From Ptychodera flava (lineage: Eukaryota > Hemichordata > Enteropneusta > Ptychoderidae), in assembly GCF_041260155.1 (NCBI RefSeq), contig NC_091944.1, positions 22,617,877 through 22,681,876 of the forward strand: a stretch of DNA of 64,000 nucleotides, written 5' to 3'. The position numbers and the translations under genes were made by a program. The number at the start of each line of letters is the position of its first letter. Within the stretch, counting starts at the first letter, position 1. The notes under the pieces were generated by a model. It saw only the letters and a program-made list of their open reading frames with translations, ran no database searches and was not told the DNA's origin. Shown in pieces: positions 51,901 through 57,900 of the stretch.

Positions 51901-54900
51901 TCTCTGGTAATGGTCTCGTATTTACCCCATTACATTTGTAAATTTTCACACTGGAAATTCATAGCCGGTAACTCTGAGGAGAGGTCTTGAAACAGACAAA
52001 ATAAAATTACAGCAGTATCAACCAGACGCAGATCGGAATCAGTTTTACAGTGGGGACAAGATTTTTTTAGATTCTAATACGATTAGCTGTTTTTGAATGG
52101 GAACGTATTACAATTATTGAATTACTTTCTGCAGATGTTGTTTCTTAAGAAATAGTTTCTGCAGGTGTAGTTTCTAAAGCTACATCTGAACACGGTCTTT
52201 TGTGGAGGGACCGTGATCTGAAGAAATAGTTTTTGCAGATGTGGTTTCTGCTGAAGCTACTGTTTCATCAGCCTGAGAATCACACAATATTGAGGTATTG
52301 TCAGCTGGTACTGCTATACTGATACAAGCCTTGGGCTTAGATGAGTACTCCAGTGATTCTGATTATGGTTCAGATTACGATCTTTATTAACCCTTTTCCT
52401 GCCAAGTCGGTGAAAATCCGCTTGAAATTCGGTGTAGCTAGAAGCTGAGCAGCCACGGCCGTTATCCTCCTAAGGCGGTGGAAATCGGGCTCCTTTTTGG
52501 TACCCCCTTTCCTGCCTAGTCGACGGAACTACGTGTAGCAAACCCTTGCTCACGCTAGGGGTCGTTCGAGGACAGGTTTTGGGCGAGGAACGGCGTTTGC
52601 TCTCGAAATGGGTTCACAGGGAGTCCAAGGACAGGGAAAGGTGCAGAAACCTGTCCGCCAGTCCCCCACACCCGAGGGGGGCTGGTTTTTTTTACCGCTT
52701 TTTAGCGGACTTGGCAGGATAGCATGGTGACGTTTTCTGGCGGAGTTGGACGTACTTGGCTGCCTGGCACTATAGAGATTGCTGCCGAACTTGACCAACT
52801 CGGCAATGCTAATCTAGAAGGCTACCTCTTGCAAACGACTTGGCAGATATGCCGATGGTGCGAGACGAAAGTCACTTATTCAGTTGTGCGTGACTGAAAA
52901 TGAGAACGTATTTTTGACGGGACGGCTCGACTTGTTCCTCCCATGGAACGGATATGAACGACTCGGAAATACCATTACAAACTGGTGTCCGACGTACTAA
53001 GCTGGGCTTCAGCTCTGCAAGTTCAAGCCAGGCAACGTCCTTCACTGCCTTGGCCGTGCCATTCAATGGACGTAGCTTTGGATTTTTTATTTATTCCACC
53101 GTCCGAAGTACTGGCTCTGGTTTGCAGGCAAACGTATCCTCTTGCCGATGCATTGGTAACTATGTACGCTGTTTGCGTACAGAGAATTCAAAAGGGCACA
53201 TGAGGTCAATATGCTACATGTACGGGGATACCGTCTGCATTTAGCAGGGACTGCTTTTGTTATGCAAACCAGCTAGCAGTACAATATGGCTGCCAGCATG
53301 TGGACACGTCGATGGCTAGAACAATGGAAGCATATTGCGTTGCACCCGTGCATCGCAAAAGTGAACTGAAGACTTGGGGGTAGTGACTGGTTATCACTGG
53401 TTAGCTGCAGCCCAAGCCATGTCGGTACAAACCCGTACCTGACTGAGGACCACTCGATTAAGTCAGTAATGAACGGTAACACTCGTAAGCCAACTCCCAA
53501 CTGAGCTGGCAAAACTACGTAAGCTGTGCTTCAATGGCTCAGCCATGTCGTTAATACAACGGCAAAAACGTAGTTTTTGTGCTACACTGCCAAGTCGTTG
53601 GAGGTACGTATTCAATTGACCCTACCCTGGGGAAACAGGACAGGTTTGACGGTGCTGCTGCACCCCTAGCACGACCCTCAGGGTCTCTGACTAACAGACG
53701 AGTGAGGTGATGTTTGTGCCTAGCGGACATACGTAATACTGAAGGAGTTTATTTCCGAAAAAATAAACATGAAACGGCAATAAAATGACGCACTCCCAGG
53801 GGCAAACAAAGCCGGTGACCTCAATTTTTTTCTGCAGCAACCCTTGAGCTCCTTCCCCTGTCTACGGGCATGTAGAAATTATCGAAGTCTAACACGTATA
53901 AATACGGCTAAAACTACCCTGAAAATGGGCGATTTCTGCCAAAATGCCTGGCAGGATAACATGCAGGAGAGCCAATCTTTTGCAGGCACATATTATGGGG
54001 CGGTTTTCTACTGACTTGGGAGAATAACGGACAAGGGCGCTCGGCAGGAAAAGGGTTAAGCAGGTTGTAATTCAACACAATTTGTAGGCAAATAATAATA
54101 ATAACCTGGTGTATCAATAAACATATAAACTCTGTAATACTTCTGTTTGTCTTCCATAATTCATTTCACAAGATTCAATTTCATGTTACTTTTTATACTT
54201 CAGTTATAATAAACTTGACAGTAAATTGCCCTCAAAAGTGCCACCACTGGCCACCAATTGAAGATGAATAATTAGAAAAGCTTCAGCTTCAGGAGGGGGG
54301 ACACCCCCCTCCTGGCCTCCCCCCGCATGCGCTTGCGCGCACGCCTTGCTCCGCTTCGCTCCGCACAAGGCTGTACCCTCCTGTTCTTTCACTTGTACCC
54401 TTCTATTCTGAAAAACATTGACAGCCCTGAGATGTATCCATAGACTCTTCTTTCGAGGGTCTATGATGCATCCTGCATCTCATGATTTGTGCTCTGATAA
54501 TCTCTGTCTTGTATGTTTGTTTGTTTGTTAATGTCTCCAACTGTATTACTTGGCTCACCTTCACTTTTCACTGCCACTTCTTTCCTCTCTGTGTCAGCTC
54601 TACGTGTAATTTTACTGTCTGTCACTGACACTCCTTTCTTCCCTTCTTCACTTTTAGCCACTCCAGCCATTGCCTGGGCAAAGAGGCTGACTTTTCTCTT
54701 CGTTTTCTTGGGAGAGGTTTCACCAAATGTCTCTAGTGAACTGAGGTCGTCGGCCTGGATGCCTTCCTCATAGCTGTCCTGTGGTAGTTCGCGCTGTGGT
54801 TGGGACTGTCCCTGCCGGCTCGTCCCAAACAGGGCTTTCCTCGGACTTAATGCCGTCACGGATTCGGATTCAACCTTGGAAACTCTACTGCCAAACCCTG

Positions 54901-57900
54901 CAGGCTCTCCCCTGTTCTCACTGCTGTCATCTTCACCATATATTTCATGATAAGGAGGTGGGTCTCCCTTTGGGAACTCTCGATACTGGGCTGCCTGTGC
55001 CTGCCTTGGATCTGAACATTAAACCAGTCATTATTTATATTTTATTAATTGACAAAACATGCAAGACTGCTAAGTCTGCCACTTGCAGGCAGTATTTGAA
55101 GCAACTTATTCTGTATATTTAAGAAGAAAGTATGCAACCTACATTACATCAGTCATTATGTAAGGACTGTATGCATCTCATCATCATCATTTGTTTGTTA
55201 TAAAATTCATCGCAACTCACATACCATTTGATTTGATCATACATGTACATATTAATGCAATTAGCTTGTGTTGAGTTCTTTGCAAAACCAATTGCAATCA
55301 TGGATTTTGTAGAAAGTAGTGCTGTGGTCCAGTGTGGGAGGAAACAAAAACAAAATGTGTAAATTTTGGAAACGGGTATGGCTGGAGAGCCGAGTAAGAA
55401 ATTGCTAAACTGGAATTTGAATATTAAGGGATACATGGTTGATATACAGTATTGACATAAGTACACAAACATTGTATTCTACGATCAGATGACGTTCTAT
55501 TCTAAGGTGACGACCAATCATAAAACCCGCGGGAAAAACTGCAATACCGCGCACAAGCTAAAAACTTGCCTCTTTTGTATCCACCGCCTCTACCCCATTG
55601 TTTTGTCTTTCTTGCTGATCCTACTGACAGTCTTCTGACAGCCTGTTTCTTCTGCAATGGTGAGACAATACAATACGATAAAGAAACATAGGGCCAAAGT
55701 CCCTGAAGCTACTATAGACATGGATACAAAATTAAGTATTTCCTGACTGTATGAAATTATCTCACTAAGGTCATCCTAGGGACATGTAAACCAAATATTA
55801 AAGCTGTCTGACCAGCGGTTTTGAAAAAACAAGCGACTCAACAGTTGACAGAGCTCTGCTGTGTTATGTAGAGAATAACCTTTTGTGACACATGTATTGA
55901 TGAAGAAGATGGATACTGATAGCTCATTTCAGGATGGCCTGACCAAAAATGGAAAATAATTCCGTAAAAATACAGATTTGCATATTTCATCAGACTACCG
56001 TATATTAGTCTATAATAGCAAATAAACGAGAGTTAATTGCATTCTAATTAAAGTAAACAAGACTTGCTTAAATCAAGATTTACGTCATAAAACAACAGCA
56101 TATCTGTCAGGTTATAAAGAATCTTGAGCTGGTTATCTTTTAACATCAGTATTTTCATCCTAATAACCAAGCACATTTTAACTTTCAAATTAACACTGTA
56201 AGTAAGTTCTGTTGAATAAGTTGAGACTGTACATACTCAGAGAAAGCACACTGAAGAGACAAATGTTTGAAACATAAGAAGTTCAAGGTCATCAAAAGCA
56301 TTATAAGGAATCATGTTACTCTTTCATTGCACTGTTTACACAGATTGCATAAGTGCTATAAATAGCACATGAGGAATCTTACAGCCCAGCTTTACCATAA
56401 AAACCCCATCACTTTGACCACTCTTTTAATTGACCACTCTATTTTTTTCCTCAAAAAGTAATCTTATTTTATCCTTACCAAGTCAACCATAAATGGAAAT
56501 TAGAACTTTCTCTATCTCTATTTATTTGACCACCCTATCATGACAAACTATTATGAGCAATTTCTTTTAGATAACATAAATGGTGGTTCAGAATATATCA
56601 AAGTTGGGATTCAAGAAAGTTGCGTTTACATGTTTTAATCCTCCAAGATGGTAAGCATTTCACTATAAACTGTCAAAAAAAGTTGAACTTTCTGATAATT
56701 CCACACTAAAATTATTTTGGCTTTGATGATTTCCTAATTAATTCAATTATTTAAAATCATATTAATTATTTTTTTCTGGGTGAATTGATAGGGTTTATAC
56801 AGTACAAGAGTTCCATACAATGTAAGTCAAATTTTGGCCAAAAATGACAAAAAAAATTCCTTAAAAATACACATTTGCATATTTCATCACAATTTGAACA
56901 AATCTAAGTTTGGTTATCCCTAGGGACCTGTATACCAAATAACAAACAGGGCTCTCCCTAAGTCATCAAAATGATTAGCCAACTGATTAGCCAAATCAAA
57001 AATTTTGTAGCCACTTTAAGCAACTTTTAGCCAGTTTATGATCTCAAGCGTAGCAATTACAGCTTTCTCGGCATTCAGGTGTTCCTAATTTTACAAATCA
57101 AGATGTTTTGTATGATATTCCTGATAGTTTTTACATTAAAGATATATTTGTTCAGTTTTTATTGAATAATCTGGGTTTTTATGACATATCCAGGATAGAA
57201 ATACTTTTTCATTTCAGATGTTAAAGTTTTATCACCAGAAATAAAATAAGCTACAATTGAATTCTAAAAATCTGATAGCAAAGTGAAGTGTATATTACAA
57301 CAGGTAGAGAACATTTCTGCGGCATTCATTTAGTGTTCACAGTATGATAGCTTGTCATAAGCTACAAGCATCTCATGCAGCAAATTTATGCAGTCTTCCA
57401 TAACCAAAATGTTTTAGCCACAAGAATAAAAAAATGGTGCAGAAGAAAGCATTTAGTAGCACACTGGCAGTGTACATATGATTGGCCCCAGTGTTACTAG
57501 TATGTCATATTAGTTGTGATCAAGCAGGATGAATAGCATATTGAGTATGAGTATTTTTCTTGAGACCAAAGGGTTTGGCAAAACATAACTCTGGTAAAAC
57601 AAAACACAATGATATATGTTCATTTAAATTACTCACTGCTTGAGAGTGTACATTGTTTAAATGACTATGATAACATTTTAGCACAAATATATTTTCATTT
57701 GATATTTTGATATCATCAAGAAATGCTTGTGATGTTCACTTCTATATCATTAAACTGGTGGAATCTGCAAAAATATTAAAATAATTCAGAATCACATAAT
57801 TTCTTCTATAAGTTATAGCAGTTTGAAATAGACCGAATTAATAATTTGTTGCTTTAATGTTTACATGCCAAATTGCAATTCACAAACTTGACGATTTGAT

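Noticed and set aside
54204..54392. 62-codon minus-strand frame, Ala/Gly-rich
   Set aside because: It lies in the GC-rich right end of the 50708-54429 transposon and has no splice link to MCM3AP exon 3.
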